A model generated the notes under the pieces. It was not told the origin of the DNA, made no database searches, and saw nothing but the letters and a program-made list of their open reading frames with translations. A program made the translations under genes and the position numbers. Shown here one piece after another: positions 46,643 through 56,441 of a DNA stretch of 64,000 nt (its first letter is position 1; each line of letters begins with the position of its first letter). Where the stretch lies: assembly GCA_014529385.2 (NCBI GenBank), contig CM043966.1, forward strand, positions 142,398,211-142,462,210. The letters are read 5' to 3'. This DNA is from Adiantum capillus-veneris. Lineage: Eukaryota; Streptophyta; Polypodiopsida; Polypodiales; Pteridaceae.

Positions 46643-49600
46643 ATGATATATACTAGACTCACTCTTATATATATATACCCTACCCCCTCAAGAGGGAATG
46701 AGAGCATGTGGGAAACATTAGGTAGAGCTACTCGCTCGGAACCTGATGCAAATGAAGCACACGAAGGGGGTGGGGAAGTGGACTCTCCTTTCATGGAAAC
46801 ATTAGGTAGAGCTACTCGCTCGGAACCTGATGCAAATGAAGCACACGAAGGGGGTGGGGAAGTGGACTCTCCTTTCACATCGCACGTGGACCCCACACCA
46901 CCAAAGAGTGTCCATGTGGATATCCTGCCAAATTCTTACCAAGAAGGCCTTGTTGAGCTGCCTCCTTCAGAAGTTCCCTCTAGAGTACCGTTGGTGACAA
47001 GTAAAACCACGGGGAGCAACACTGCTTCTACCTCACAAGAAACCGTTAACACGTCGACTCTAGAAGGATTGTTCATTAATGATCATTGGGCATACGACCT
47101 CCACACTGAGGTGTTGACGGATCTACACTCTGGCCACGCCTACCATGTAGGATGGATAGAGATTGTACAATCCACCTCTACTGCCACGAGCATCGAAGAT
47201 CAACAGAAAATGATCTGTAATGTTATCCATGGCATTATTCAATCAGAAAGGCAAAACCGAGGGGTAAATATACTCTCAACTGGCCCCATGAGATTTCTGG
47301 ATACGAGCAAGGCTCAACAGCCTACTCTATCACAAATGGAGACTCCTCTAATGAGCCCCATGGACCCATCTTACGTCATTTCACCTGGGGTCTCTATTCA
47401 ATCTGAGCCTCCGAGCGACAACTTTAGCTTTTCTAACTTGGCTCAACCCTCTATTAAGGAAAACACAGTGCTCACTCAAGGGATAAGCCTGACAGAGAAT
47501 GTACCGATGACATCTACGATTAGCGCAGTGCCACTACCTAGTGTTGTAGTACCTAATATGGGGCCTCGACCGTATGTGCCTCTAGCCCCTTATGCACACA
47601 TGGCCCCCACACCTCCAATTGTACCACTTGTTTATGCTCCTCGAGTGCCGCTCCCTAGCCCTTATCCGAGTGGACCTATGCCCGGTTATGTTCCATATCC
47701 TGCATCATCCACACATATGCCAAGACCGGTACCCGTCCCTCTCCCACATATGATTCCAAGAGTACCTCCACCTGCCCTTCCTCCTCACATAGGTGACTTG
47801 GCAGCGTTTGCTCAAACCATAGGTCGATCTATCGCGGAAAATATGCGTCATGCATCTGATAGAGAGCCTAGAAGTAAGGTAGTACAAATTGCCAAACTCA
47901 CGCAAAAATTCAATGGGAACGAAGATGCTAGAAAACACATTGAAGTGTTTGAACAAGTATGTGATTCCTTAGGGGAACGCAACGAACTACATAAGTGCAA
48001 TGCCTTAAGCTTGACATTAAGTGGGAAGGCTGGAGATTGGTATAGAACCCTAAGGGTGGACGAGAAAACAATCTACCCTACCCTTCGAAGGTTGTTTCTA
48101 AAGGAGTACATACGAGAAGGTGTGCCTTGGGGTGTAGCATCTCAGCTACAGAAGGCCGAACGTAAGGAAGGAGAGTCAGTAAGGGACTTCATTAGTCGTC
48201 TAAAGCACTTAAACTCTCGCTGCCCTGTAAATGAGCGCTTCAACAATAACCAACTGCTTGATCGATTCATCCGAGGGTTGAGGAATGAAGGAATCTATAA
48301 TGGACTAGTGATTAGAGGTATCACAACCTGGGAAGATGTCACTGCCAATGCAATCCAATTAGAGGACAACTTGATGATAGCAGGCATGAGGGTGTCTACT
48401 GACACGAGATCCACTAGCTCACAAGCCATTGAGTATGAACCCATGACTGCAAAGCCCATTGCCAATGAGCCAAAGGTATTTGAGACATTCTTGATAGACC
48501 TCACCAAGGCAATCCAAGAGTCTCTTAAGGATAATCGACCCCCTCAAAATAGTCACATGTATCCAAGAAGGGAGAAACAATGGTGTTCCATTTGCTTAGG
48601 TCCACATAGCACTAGTGAGTGCCCTATGTTTAGAGTAAAATTTAATGGAACTTGCAACGCGTGTGGTAGGTATGGTCACCAAGCTAAGGATTGTTTAATG
48701 ATCAAACGTATGATGGCAAATAGACCACCTGTAGCCTGGACGGATGCACCTCGAGCTCCTGTATTGATGCCTGCTCCACCTGTTGAGCAACTACCGCAAC
48801 ACATGGTTCATAGATCTCAAAATGTTGTACAAGCTACACCGCTACCACCTTCTGTGCTAGGACCGCAGCCCCCGCATCCAAGAGTCGCCCCTATGAACCA
48901 AGTGGGTTGCGAGCCATCTAATGCTTATGCAGATGGATGTGAGGAGGAAATAGACACTAGTATTGCCTACGGACTTGATACATTGGAAGAGTGTCCTATA
49001 TACTACATGGAAGATTGTTGGGGACAAGTCAAGCCGGTTTATCAAGCTGCTGCTCTCGCATCCAGAGGTCAAAATATCAACACCCAGGCTAGGAGGCCAC
49101 CTCTTCAATGCTACGAGTGTGGTGGACCACATCGGGCAGCGGAGTGCCCTATTAGGCTGCAAAATAATGCTTCACAGATGCAAATGAATCAAGGGAGCAC
49201 GTCTGCAATGCCAATACTCACATGTAATCGTTGTGGCATAGATCACTTGATTGCCCAATGCCCCTATAACCCAAATGCGCCTAAAATCACACCCCTAAAT
49301 TTGGTCGAAATTGCTAGTGTGACATCGCCAATACCACCCGTCGCACCCGCTTATGCGATTACACGGTCCATGCTTCAAGGGCCAGGCCATATCCTCGAAG
49401 AGAGAGATACCGCGTCAGTTATCCAAGCAAAGAAAAAGAAGACACGAAGGAAGAGGTCGCAAAATATGGGAAATTCAAAGCCAAGTTCCAAAACAAACAT
49501 AGGAACAGGAGATGACCCCATGTATATGAATGACCTCGAGGATGATTCAGATTCAATCGAGACAATGGAGACTAGAACCAATACCACAAAGGGAAAGACC

Positions 49601-51640
49601 GACAAAGAAAACCGTAACATGGAACCAAATGAAAACCGAATAAGAGAAAACCATAAAGAGCTTCTGAAAACACCACAAGTGTTTCCAAATCCAATCCAAG
49701 ACCCCCAAGATAAACCGCAAGGGCAAAAAGGGAAGAATCGTAAAAAGAAGATTGGGACGTACCCAAACCCAGTAGACGAGATTGAGCAGGTGAAACATCT
49801 AAGAGGTTTAGTGGAGGAGACTCAAAGGAAACTAGAACCAGAACCCATGCATGTCAAAATTCATGACACAGTGTTTCCCACGCAAGTTCATCCACCCCAC
49901 ATGAACCATAGACCGTTAGCCATATCTAGTATCATCCAAGAAGGGAGTGAGGACGGGACATCAGAAAGTGAGCATACACCCTTCTTGTTGGAAAGGATGT
50001 TTAACGAAGGAATACCTGATCCCATTGAGGAATATGAGATTCCATCCTCACCAGTTCCTAGTCAAGGACCTACACCCTGCAAAATGCCAATGAATGTTGC
50101 CAAACTAGTGGACTTTATGTCTTCTGAGGTCCGAACCACGATCATAGCAAAGCTGTATGGAGATCCTGAGTTATTCCTTGCACTTCGAGCATTCCTTAAC
50201 GGAGAGCTACGAACGGGATTACCGCAGTTTGCGCAACCAAATAGGCCTGACTCGATTATGATTGATGAGGAAAATCATGTGCAATCACTTGACTTAGATG
50301 GACACGAGTCTGTGATCGAGGTACCCATTAACGAATTAGGGCAGTATTTTGAAGGCGACGAGTCTAATGTGACCCTACCCATCACTACCAAGGGATTAAC
50401 TATAAAGGGAATTCTTGATGGTGGTGCGGGAGTTAGCATCATTACAAAAGATTGTTGGGAATCCATGGGAAAACCCCGCCTCAATGTTACTAACATTGTG
50501 ATAAAGATGGCAAATGGTACCATAGCCAAACCTATGGGGATGCTCAAGGATCTTAAGATCAAAGTTCTAGGACACAAGGTACGACATACATTCATTGTAA
50601 TGGATTTCTCTAAACACCTTATGTCATATGAAATGATTTTAGGACGACCATTCATGAGGGAAGCACAAATGGTTCATGATTGGTCTAAAAATCATGTCTA
50701 TTTGCAATTCCAAGACTCTGTCCTTAGAGTGGATTTGGTGACTGGTAAGGTACACCCCTTAGGGAGTAAAACCATTATTGATCATCTCTCTGACACCACA
50801 GTTCACTCGGTCCCACTACAATACTGTTACACTTGTAAGAAGGATACAGACATTGGCCAAGATTCTCCTTACATGGATGTGTTACCGGGTATGACGGAAT
50901 CAGACAACGTAGACTGGGTACACCTAGCTGCAACCATAGATACCTGGGGAAATAGAGGAACCACTTGGGTCACACCAGAGGGGGAAGAGGTACCACAAAT
51001 TGCACCTCTGAACATGATAAGTGCCATACATGCATCTTCTAAGGGCAAGGCAATTGTAGACCAATCTGACAGTGACACCTATAGCTCAATAGAAGACTTT
51101 GACCAACACGACTCAGACACTGACTCCCAGAGTGAAACGGATTCTGAATCTCATGAATTAGAGAGTGGAGCAAGTTCAGAGTCAAAACATTCAGAAGGAC
51201 CGAGCACATCAACCAATGATAGCTCCTCCGAGAGTGAAGAGGACACCAACGAGGACTCCTTTAGTGAGCCAGATCTAAATGCAAATCAAAATCGGGTCTC
51301 AAATAAGAAAAAGAAAAACTTTAAGAGGCGTCGATATCGAGCCAATGTACGTGCTAGGATAAAAAAGAAGAGATCCTCAGCAGAATGGCTCAGTTATATA
51401 GGAGCATGTGATGCTCATCGTAAATTGGTAGACGATTGGGGTGAATATCTCCAAAATGTTATGTGGTGTAGACCACGACCCCATGACATAGCCCAATTAG
51501 AGATCATAGACAAGCCAAAGTTGAGCCGCACTGCAAGGAGGCGTCAAAACCAAGAGTTAGCTCGACAACACAAGAAAGCAGAAATGGAAGCACAGACCAA
51601 AGCACAACCAGAATCCACAGACTTGCATCCTGCACCATAA
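46643..51640 (+). CDS. Gag-protease polyprotein (element C)
   Basis: A 1665-residue ORF; the true start may be the ATG at 46,706 or later. Order: a 28-codon tandem duplication near the N-terminus (46,711-46,878); a proline-rich region near 290-390; gag core about 415-575 (FNGNEDARKHIEVFEQVCD, CPVNERFNNN); four zinc knuckles near residues 647, 670, 823 and 861; a basic, charged linker; a retropepsin-like domain with D-G-G at Asp1259 (GILDGGAGV) and the closing MILGRPF; an acidic serine-rich tail. It ends with TAA, but the same frame runs on 12 codons later into reverse transcriptase. The Gly in place of Ser/Thr after the catalytic Asp may weaken this protease. Confidence 0.9.
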   Translation: MIYTRLTLIYIYPTPSRGNESMWETLGRATRSEPDANEAHEGGGEVDSPFMETLGRATRSEPDANEAHEGGGEVDSPFTSHVDPTPPKSVHVDILPNSYQEGLVELPPSEVPSRVPLVTSKTTGSNTASTSQETVNTSTLEGLFINDHWAYDLHTEVLTDLHSGHAYHVGWIEIVQSTSTATSIEDQQKMICNVIHGIIQSERQNRGVNILSTGPMRFLDTSKAQQPTLSQMETPLMSPMDPSYVISPGVSIQSEPPSDNFSFSNLAQPSIKENTVLTQGISLTENVPMTSTISAVPLPSVVVPNMGPRPYVPLAPYAHMAPTPPIVPLVYAPRVPLPSPYPSGPMPGYVPYPASSTHMPRPVPVPLPHMIPRVPPPALPPHIGDLAAFAQTIGRSIAENMRHASDREPRSKVVQIAKLTQKFNGNEDARKHIEVFEQVCDSLGERNELHKCNALSLTLSGKAGDWYRTLRVDEKTIYPTLRRLFLKEYIREGVPWGVASQLQKAERKEGESVRDFISRLKHLNSRCPVNERFNNNQLLDRFIRGLRNEGIYNGLVIRGITTWEDVTANAIQLEDNLMIAGMRVSTDTRSTSSQAIEYEPMTAKPIANEPKVFETFLIDLTKAIQESLKDNRPPQNSHMYPRREKQWCSICLGPHSTSECPMFRVKFNGTCNACGRYGHQAKDCLMIKRMMANRPPVAWTDAPRAPVLMPAPPVEQLPQHMVHRSQNVVQATPLPPSVLGPQPPHPRVAPMNQVGCEPSNAYADGCEEEIDTSIAYGLDTLEECPIYYMEDCWGQVKPVYQAAALASRGQNINTQARRPPLQCYECGGPHRAAECPIRLQNNASQMQMNQGSTSAMPILTCNRCGIDHLIAQCPYNPNAPKITPLNLVEIASVTSPIPPVAPAYAITRSMLQGPGHILEERDTASVIQAKKKKTRRKRSQNMGNSKPSSKTNIGTGDDPMYMNDLEDDSDSIETMETRTNTTKGKTDKENRNMEPNENRIRENHKELLKTPQVFPNPIQDPQDKPQGQKGKNRKKKIGTYPNPVDEIEQVKHLRGLVEETQRKLEPEPMHVKIHDTVFPTQVHPPHMNHRPLAISSIIQEGSEDGTSESEHTPFLLERMFNEGIPDPIEEYEIPSSPVPSQGPTPCKMPMNVAKLVDFMSSEVRTTIIAKLYGDPELFLALRAFLNGELRTGLPQFAQPNRPDSIMIDEENHVQSLDLDGHESVIEVPINELGQYFEGDESNVTLPITTKGLTIKGILDGGAGVSIITKDCWESMGKPRLNVTNIVIKMANGTIAKPMGMLKDLKIKVLGHKVRHTFIVMDFSKHLMSYEMILGRPFMREAQMVHDWSKNHVYLQFQDSVLRVDLVTGKVHPLGSKTIIDHLSDTTVHSVPLQYCYTCKKDTDIGQDSPYMDVLPGMTESDNVDWVHLAATIDTWGNRGTTWVTPEGEEVPQIAPLNMISAIHASSKGKAIVDQSDSDTYSSIEDFDQHDSDTDSQSETDSESHELESGASSESKHSEGPSTSTNDSSSESEEDTNEDSFSEPDLNANQNRVSNKKKKNFKRRRYRANVRARIKKKRSSAEWLSYIGACDAHRKLVDDWGEYLQNVMWCRPRPHDIAQLEIIDKPKLSRTARRRQNQELARQHKKAEMEAQTKAQPESTDLHPAP
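46711..46878 (+). repeat. 84-bp in-frame tandem duplication in gag (element C)
   Basis: 46,711-46,794 is repeated at 46,795-46,878 with no visible difference, doubling 28 codons. Confidence 0.95.
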
Positions 51641-52513
51641 CATTTCAAATCTTACACCACAGGGGAAGCAAAGGTTGTGTACACAAAAGCCCAAAGAATA
51701 CCTATCGATGGGAATAATGGAATCTATGATGGGCCGGAAATAGTTAAAGAAATAGAATTAGCCGACCCCGATGAAGAATCAAAACCTGTTTTTATTGCCC
51801 AAGACCTCACAGAAGTTGAAGAGGCGGTCCTCAAAGAGCTTCTCAAGGAATTCAAGGACATATTCGCTTGGACATACCATGATATGAAAGGTGTTCCACC
51901 TTCTGTGGTCCAACATACAATCCCTATGATTAGCACTGCGAAGCCCGTACAACAAAGACCCTACCCGATGAATCCTAAGTACACAAAGATCATTCAAGAA
52001 GAACTAGAAAAGCTTATCAAATGTGGGTTCATATATCCTATTGAACACTCTGAATGGGTGTCTCCAATAGTTATCGTGCCAAAAAAGAATGGGAAACTCA
52101 GGGTGTGCGTGGACCTGAAAAAAGTTAATGCAGCTACTAGAAGAGACCATTACCCCCTACCATATTCCGAACATGTACTCGAAAGAGTTGCAGGCAAGGA
52201 AGCTTATAGCTTTCTAGATGGGTACTCAGGCTACAACCAAATCACGATAGCGCTAGAGGACCAAGCTAAAACTGCCTTCATCACAGAATTTGGCGTGTTT
52301 GCATTTCGTGTGATGGCTTTTGGCTTAACAAATGCCCCTGCTACATTCCAACGATTAATAAATACTGCTTTTAAAGAATATTTGAGAGAGTTTTGTGAAG
52401 CTTTCTTAGACGACCCTTGTGTTTACTCTTCTTGGAAAGAACATCTATCATGTTTGCGGAAGGTGTTTGAAAAGTGTAGGTTATATCGTATCTCATTGAA
52501 CCCGTTCAAATGA
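51641..52513 (+). CDS. Reverse transcriptase, first part (element C)
   Basis: In frame with gag-protease, after the TAA at 51,638. Visible motifs: VSPIVIVPKKNGKLRVCVDL, DGYSGYNQI, FGLTNAPATFQRL, and the active site F-L-D-D-P (AFLDDPCVY), against Y-M-D-D-L in A, so this copy may be impaired. The frame ends at TGA 52,511-52,513 inside the thumb region, where A has a Cys codon; the same frame then continues. Confidence 0.9.
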   Translation, partial: HFKSYTTGEAKVVYTKAQRIPIDGNNGIYDGPEIVKEIELADPDEESKPVFIAQDLTEVEEAVLKELLKEFKDIFAWTYHDMKGVPPSVVQHTIPMISTAKPVQQRPYPMNPKYTKIIQEELEKLIKCGFIYPIEHSEWVSPIVIVPKKNGKLRVCVDLKKVNAATRRDHYPLPYSEHVLERVAGKEAYSFLDGYSGYNQITIALEDQAKTAFITEFGVFAFRVMAFGLTNAPATFQRLINTAFKEYLREFCEAFLDDPCVYSSWKEHLSCLRKVFEKCRLYRISLNPFK

Positions 52514-53813
52514 CAATTTTGGGTCAAGCATGGAGTTATTTTAGGGCATATAGTATCTAAGAATGGTATCTCAACTGATGAGAGAAAAATTAAAGTGATT
52601 CTAGAGTTACCACCACCAACCAATTACAAGGGAGCTCAAAGGTTCATGGGACACGTGGGTTATTATCGACGGTTTATTTTATTTTTCGCTGAGATAGCAC
52701 GTCCTTTGTACAAGCTTCTCATTGAATTTAAATGGACTGAAGAGTGTGACCAGGCCTATGAACAATTGAAGAAAACACTAGCAAGTGCTCCGATTTTAAG
52801 GACACCTAACTGGGATGTCATTTTCCATGTGCATATTGATGCATCAAACTTTGCTATTGGGTGTGTTCTCACTCAACCAGGAGAACATAAATTGGACTAT
52901 CCCAATTAGCTTTGCAAGCCGTCAATTGAACGATGCTGAAAGGAACTACACCACTATAGAGCAAGAAGGTTTGGCAATGGTTTATGCAGTAAAGAAATTT
53001 CGCTACTACCTTCTGGCAAACAAGTTTGTATTTTATGTGGATCATGAAGCATTGCTGTATCTGGTAAACAAGCCATGCTCCACAGGAAGAATCACACGAT
53101 GGTTGTTAATTCTTCTGGAGTTTGATTTCACGATTGTAGTGAGACCCGGTAAAAGGCACGTCATGGCTGATCATTTGTCTCGCATACCCAATGGTGAAGC
53201 CCCTACAGGAGTTGATGATGAATTACCCGATACTTCCCTATTCATAGTTGAGACTATGCCTGAATGGAGTGAGAACATTGTTAACTTTTTAGTTAATGGT
53301 TTTCCACCCAAGGAACTTCGTAAGGATATCGCTCGAAAGCTAGTAAAAGAATGTGAACCCTATTGTTTGATTGCCGGAACTCTGTATAGACTAGGCAAGG
53401 ACGATATTCTTAGGCGTTGTGCCCGCGAGGATGAATATTTGTATATCTTGCAAGAAGCACATATGGGCATAGCAGGAGGACATTTTTCAGGAGACCTGAC
53501 TGCTAGAAAGGTGCCGCAATCAGGCTATTGGTGGCCAACTTTATTTAAGGATGCATCACTTTTTACAAAAGGGTGTGATGAGTGCCAACGTTACAAGACC
53601 ACACAGCGCAAAGACAGAATTCCCTTACATCCTATTAAAGTAACCCAACCATTTGAAAAATGGGGCTTAGACTTTGTAGGTCCAATTAGTCCCGCAGCTC
53701 GCAACACTCAATCTCGATATATTCTAGTTGCTACGGACTATGTAACAAAGTGGGCTGAAGCTAAGTCTTCACAAAAAGCTGACGCGAGGACAACAGCTAA
53801 GTTTCTTTTTTAG
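52514..53813 (+). pseudogene. RT connection, RNase H and integrase N-terminus/core (element C)
   Basis: From 52,514 the frame continues (GVILGHIVSKNGIS, RFMGHVGYYRRF) to about 52,905, where a one-base shift leads into the next frame (ASRQLNDAERNYTT). RNase H residues HVHIDAS and VDHEAL are visible. The integrase part has one HHCC domain (H-x-H near HMGIAGGHFSG, CDECQR) and the first catalytic Asp (GLDFVGP). It ends at TAG 53,811-53,813, after which the same frame goes on. Only one zinc-binding module is present, unlike element A. Confidence 0.88.
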
Positions 53814-55532
53814 AACATTATCACAAGATTTGGTTGCCCTTTTGAAATTGTTAGTGATAATGGTACCCATTTTATAAATGAGGTAATAAGAGAGCTTACC
53901 ACGACCTTTATGATATCCCACCATAAGTCTACACCTTATTACCCGCAAGCTAATGGACAAGCCGAGAGCACCAACAAGACTCTAATCTCTATTTTAACCA
54001 AGACGGTAGAAGCTCATCGCACTGATTGGGATTTGAAGTTGACATCTGCTCTATGGGCTTATCGTACTGCTTATAAAGTGGCTATTAATTGTACGCCATT
54101 CAAAATGGTATACGGCCAAGAAGCGGTTATGCCTTGGGAGTTTGTCATTCCTAGTCTTAGGGTAGCTTCACAGGAAGGATGGAATGGTAACCCCTTAACC
54201 GAGCGTTTGTATATCTTAGAAAAACTAGACGAAGAGAGACAGTTGGCTGTGCAAAATGCTCTTGTGGAAAAGGATAGGAGAAAGAAGTGGTTTGATCGCC
54301 ATGTGAAGGACAAGGACATCAAAGTTGGTGATAAAGTCCTTATGTATGGAGTACGTAAAGAGAAGAAAAAGTTGAAATATGCTGGTAAAGGACCACATAG
54401 AGTATGTGAAATTACCCCACAAGGTACCCTTCGTGTGGAAACTCTTGATGGAGTTGAAACCATTGGGTTCCTCAATGGGAGTAAATTCAAAAGATATTAT
54501 GATCCTTTAAGCCAAGAAGAACTACGGGCCATTCATCAAAAGAAGGCCGCCAAAGCACAAACCGAGTTAAAGAAGATACAAGCTCAAGCTGAGGCTAAGG
54601 AGCGACAACAACGTATAAGACAAAAACGAGAGGCTAACCCTGGAGTCACAAATGCATTCCACGTGGAAATCGAAGAGGATTGGTTGGACTCTGACACACC
54701 TCTACGATACCCTATTGAGTTAAATAGTGCCTATGGAAAAGTGCTATATAACGCCTTATTGGACACGGGTGCTAAATATAATCTGCTATCCTATGGGGTG
54801 TGGTGTCAGTTAGGGAAGCCACCTCTATCTGAGAGTATTATCCAAGTCAAGGGTGTCAACAAGAAAAAAACTACGGTTTTTGGAATCTGGCACACTTCTA
54901 TCAGTTATGACAATGGAATTGTAGCTCAAGACTTTTTGGTCATGCCTACTGGAACTGTGGAGGGTAATATAAACCTAGGACGCACGTGGATGATAGCCAC
55001 CAAATGCACTATTGATTGGGGGACTGGGGGTGTCACAACGCAAAAACCAACTCTTATCCCTACCACTCAAGCCATAGTCCCTGAGATACTGCCTAAGGAA
55101 ATAAAACCCAAGACATTGCATGTCCAGGAGATTGAACCATACGTCCCCATAGCCCAACTCTCTAGATCTTCAACTGATGTAGTTGAAAGAAAGCTTGAGA
55201 CACACAAGAACCATCCTAATATAACAAAGAAAGCATACAAGTGGGTCCCTAAAGCTTCTTTAGTAACCATGGTTGATGCTAAAAAACAGAAGCCTCGTAA
55301 GAAACGTCCCACTCGCTCCAAGAAATGTAAGAAAACGTGGCGCTGGATTCCTAAACGACTATTAAAAGCCCAAGGATACTATGATGGAAATGAGCAAATT
55401 TGGGTACCTAAACGTAAGATGTGTCCTTCCCTATTGACAATAAACCCATATGAGTCAAACAGTGTAATGCTAAAGCCAATGGAAAACCGTGGGAAGGAAA
55501 AGATCACAGAATACTACACACCTAGTCCATAG
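53814..55532 (+). CDS. Integrase C-terminal half, second protease-like domain and W-x-P-K tail (element C)
   Basis: In frame with the preceding piece. It starts with the second catalytic Asp (IVSDNGTHF) ahead of the ATG at 53,910. From that ATG, E19 (NGQAESTN) is the third catalytic acid; residues about 135-195 are the C-terminal barrel; 205-240 a charged helix; 270-370 a second retropepsin-like domain with ALLDTGA (Asp285, a canonical D-T-G) and the closing INLGRTW. The tail has three W-[VI]-P-K motifs (YKWVPK about 55,235-55,252; WRWIPK about 55,337-55,354; QIWVPK about 55,397-55,414). C's canonical protease is thus behind integrase, while PR1 has D-G-G. Confidence 0.85.
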   Translation, partial: NIITRFGCPFEIVSDNGTHFINEVIRELTTTFMISHHKSTPYYPQANGQAESTNKTLISILTKTVEAHRTDWDLKLTSALWAYRTAYKVAINCTPFKMVYGQEAVMPWEFVIPSLRVASQEGWNGNPLTERLYILEKLDEERQLAVQNALVEKDRRKKWFDRHVKDKDIKVGDKVLMYGVRKEKKKLKYAGKGPHRVCEITPQGTLRVETLDGVETIGFLNGSKFKRYYDPLSQEELRAIHQKKAAKAQTELKKIQAQAEAKERQQRIRQKREANPGVTNAFHVEIEEDWLDSDTPLRYPIELNSAYGKVLYNALLDTGAKYNLLSYGVWCQLGKPPLSESIIQVKGVNKKKTTVFGIWHTSISYDNGIVAQDFLVMPTGTVEGNINLGRTWMIATKCTIDWGTGGVTTQKPTLIPTTQAIVPEILPKEIKPKTLHVQEIEPYVPIAQLSRSSTDVVERKLETHKNHPNITKKAYKWVPKASLVTMVDAKKQKPRKKRPTRSKKCKKTWRWIPKRLLKAQGYYDGNEQIWVPKRKMCPSLLTINPYESNSVMLKPMENRGKEKITEYYTPSP

Positions 55533-56125
55533 CTAGTTTGGGCTCCAAGGCAAACCCAATTTATTCCACCTAGCTCAGGAAGGGGGGGGTTCCATGAAGC
55601 TTCTAGCTCCTCATGTAATACATCCATAGAGGTAAAGCTTCTACACAGCCTCCATCTATAGTAATGGACCTCAATGAAGCTACAAAAGAATTCACACCTC
55701 CCATTGTTCAAGAATCACTTGATGAACCACTTCAAGTTCGATCCTGGGAGAGTACCTTACCACCCTTGCAACTTGACGAGGCACCTAGGGTAATAGAAAA
55801 CTACTGGCAAAAATCCTCACCTATTACCAACTGGAACAATTGGTTTCAAAGGGTGACAAGCTCATTTCAAACGGTATGATCTACCCAAGGAAGGGGGGAG
55901 TGTTTGTGGACATCCATCATTCACTTGCTTCCCTCTCAACCTTTCTCCCTGACCTCTTAATCTCCGATCTTAGGGAATGTATATATAAAGCCTTATACTC
56001 ACAAAAACAAAATAAAAAAGTAAAAGAGCAAGAGCCATCACACAAATCATAAAAACAAATTATGCACAAAAACACGACCCTTGTAATATTTGCACTCTAA
56101 CCATCATCTATTTGCGTGTACAGAT
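55533..56125 (+). other. Non-coding region between pol and ORF3 (element C)
   Basis: Two purine tracts (AGGAAGGGGGGGG near 55,577-55,590; AAGGAAGGGGGGAG near 55,885-55,898), a TATATATAAAG box near 55,979-55,990, and at its end a CTAAC (56,097-56,101) followed by GTGTACAG (to 56,123) that resembles a branch point plus 3' splice site just before the ORF3 ATG. No ORF. Confidence 0.55.
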
Positions 56126-56441
56126 ATGGCTAGTACGCTAGAGTCATCCACTCCTGCCTTGGGTGAGAGGTACCCTCGTTACTTTTCACAAATATTTCAC
56201 ATGGTCTTTCCAGTGCTTGCATGTGAATGGGATTTGATAGGTACGCTAGCATGTGAGAGGAATTTTGAGGAGTTAGAATGGCTGATACGTCTCTTGACCA
56301 CGTCTGATCCATACTTAGTAGAGAGCGTTTCTCCCATTGCACAAGCCTACCCTTTTGACCAAGAGGACTATAGGCGTCTAGTGACCTTCTTAGTAAACAT
56401 GGGCACCGATGATGAAGAAGAAAATTTACATGACTACACGG
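56126..56441 (+). pseudogene. ORF3 of element C, cut by element D
   Basis: From the ATG at 56,126 (MASTLESS) about 105 codons are open up to the insertion point, rich in leucine and acidic residues (NFEELEWLIRLLTT, DQEDYRRLVTFLVN). No similarity to element A's ORF3 is obvious, though its position is the same. The remainder should lie beyond element D, outside the window. Frame text past 56,441 is LTR sequence and not part of the protein. Function unknown. Confidence 0.55.

Larger units (their letters stand above)
45355..56441 (+). mobile_element. Element C: large Ty3/gypsy retrotransposon, interrupted by D
   Basis: 5' LTR, tRNA-Asp type primer site, leader, gag-PR1, RT-RNase H, integrase-PR2-tail, non-coding region, ORF3 start, same layout as element A but in plus orientation. 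Frames are broken at TAA 51,638-51,640, TGA 52,511-52,513, a frameshift near 52,905 and TAG 53,811-53,813. ORF3 is cut at 56,441 by element D, and the rest of C lies beyond the window. Confidence 0.9.

Noticed and set aside
55885-56125. Purine tract followed by TGTTTGTGG and a TATA box, as if a 3' LTR of element C began at 55,899
   Set aside because: The sequence does not match C's 5' LTR, and an ORF3-like frame follows as in element A. Kept as a possible internal promoter or second purine tract.
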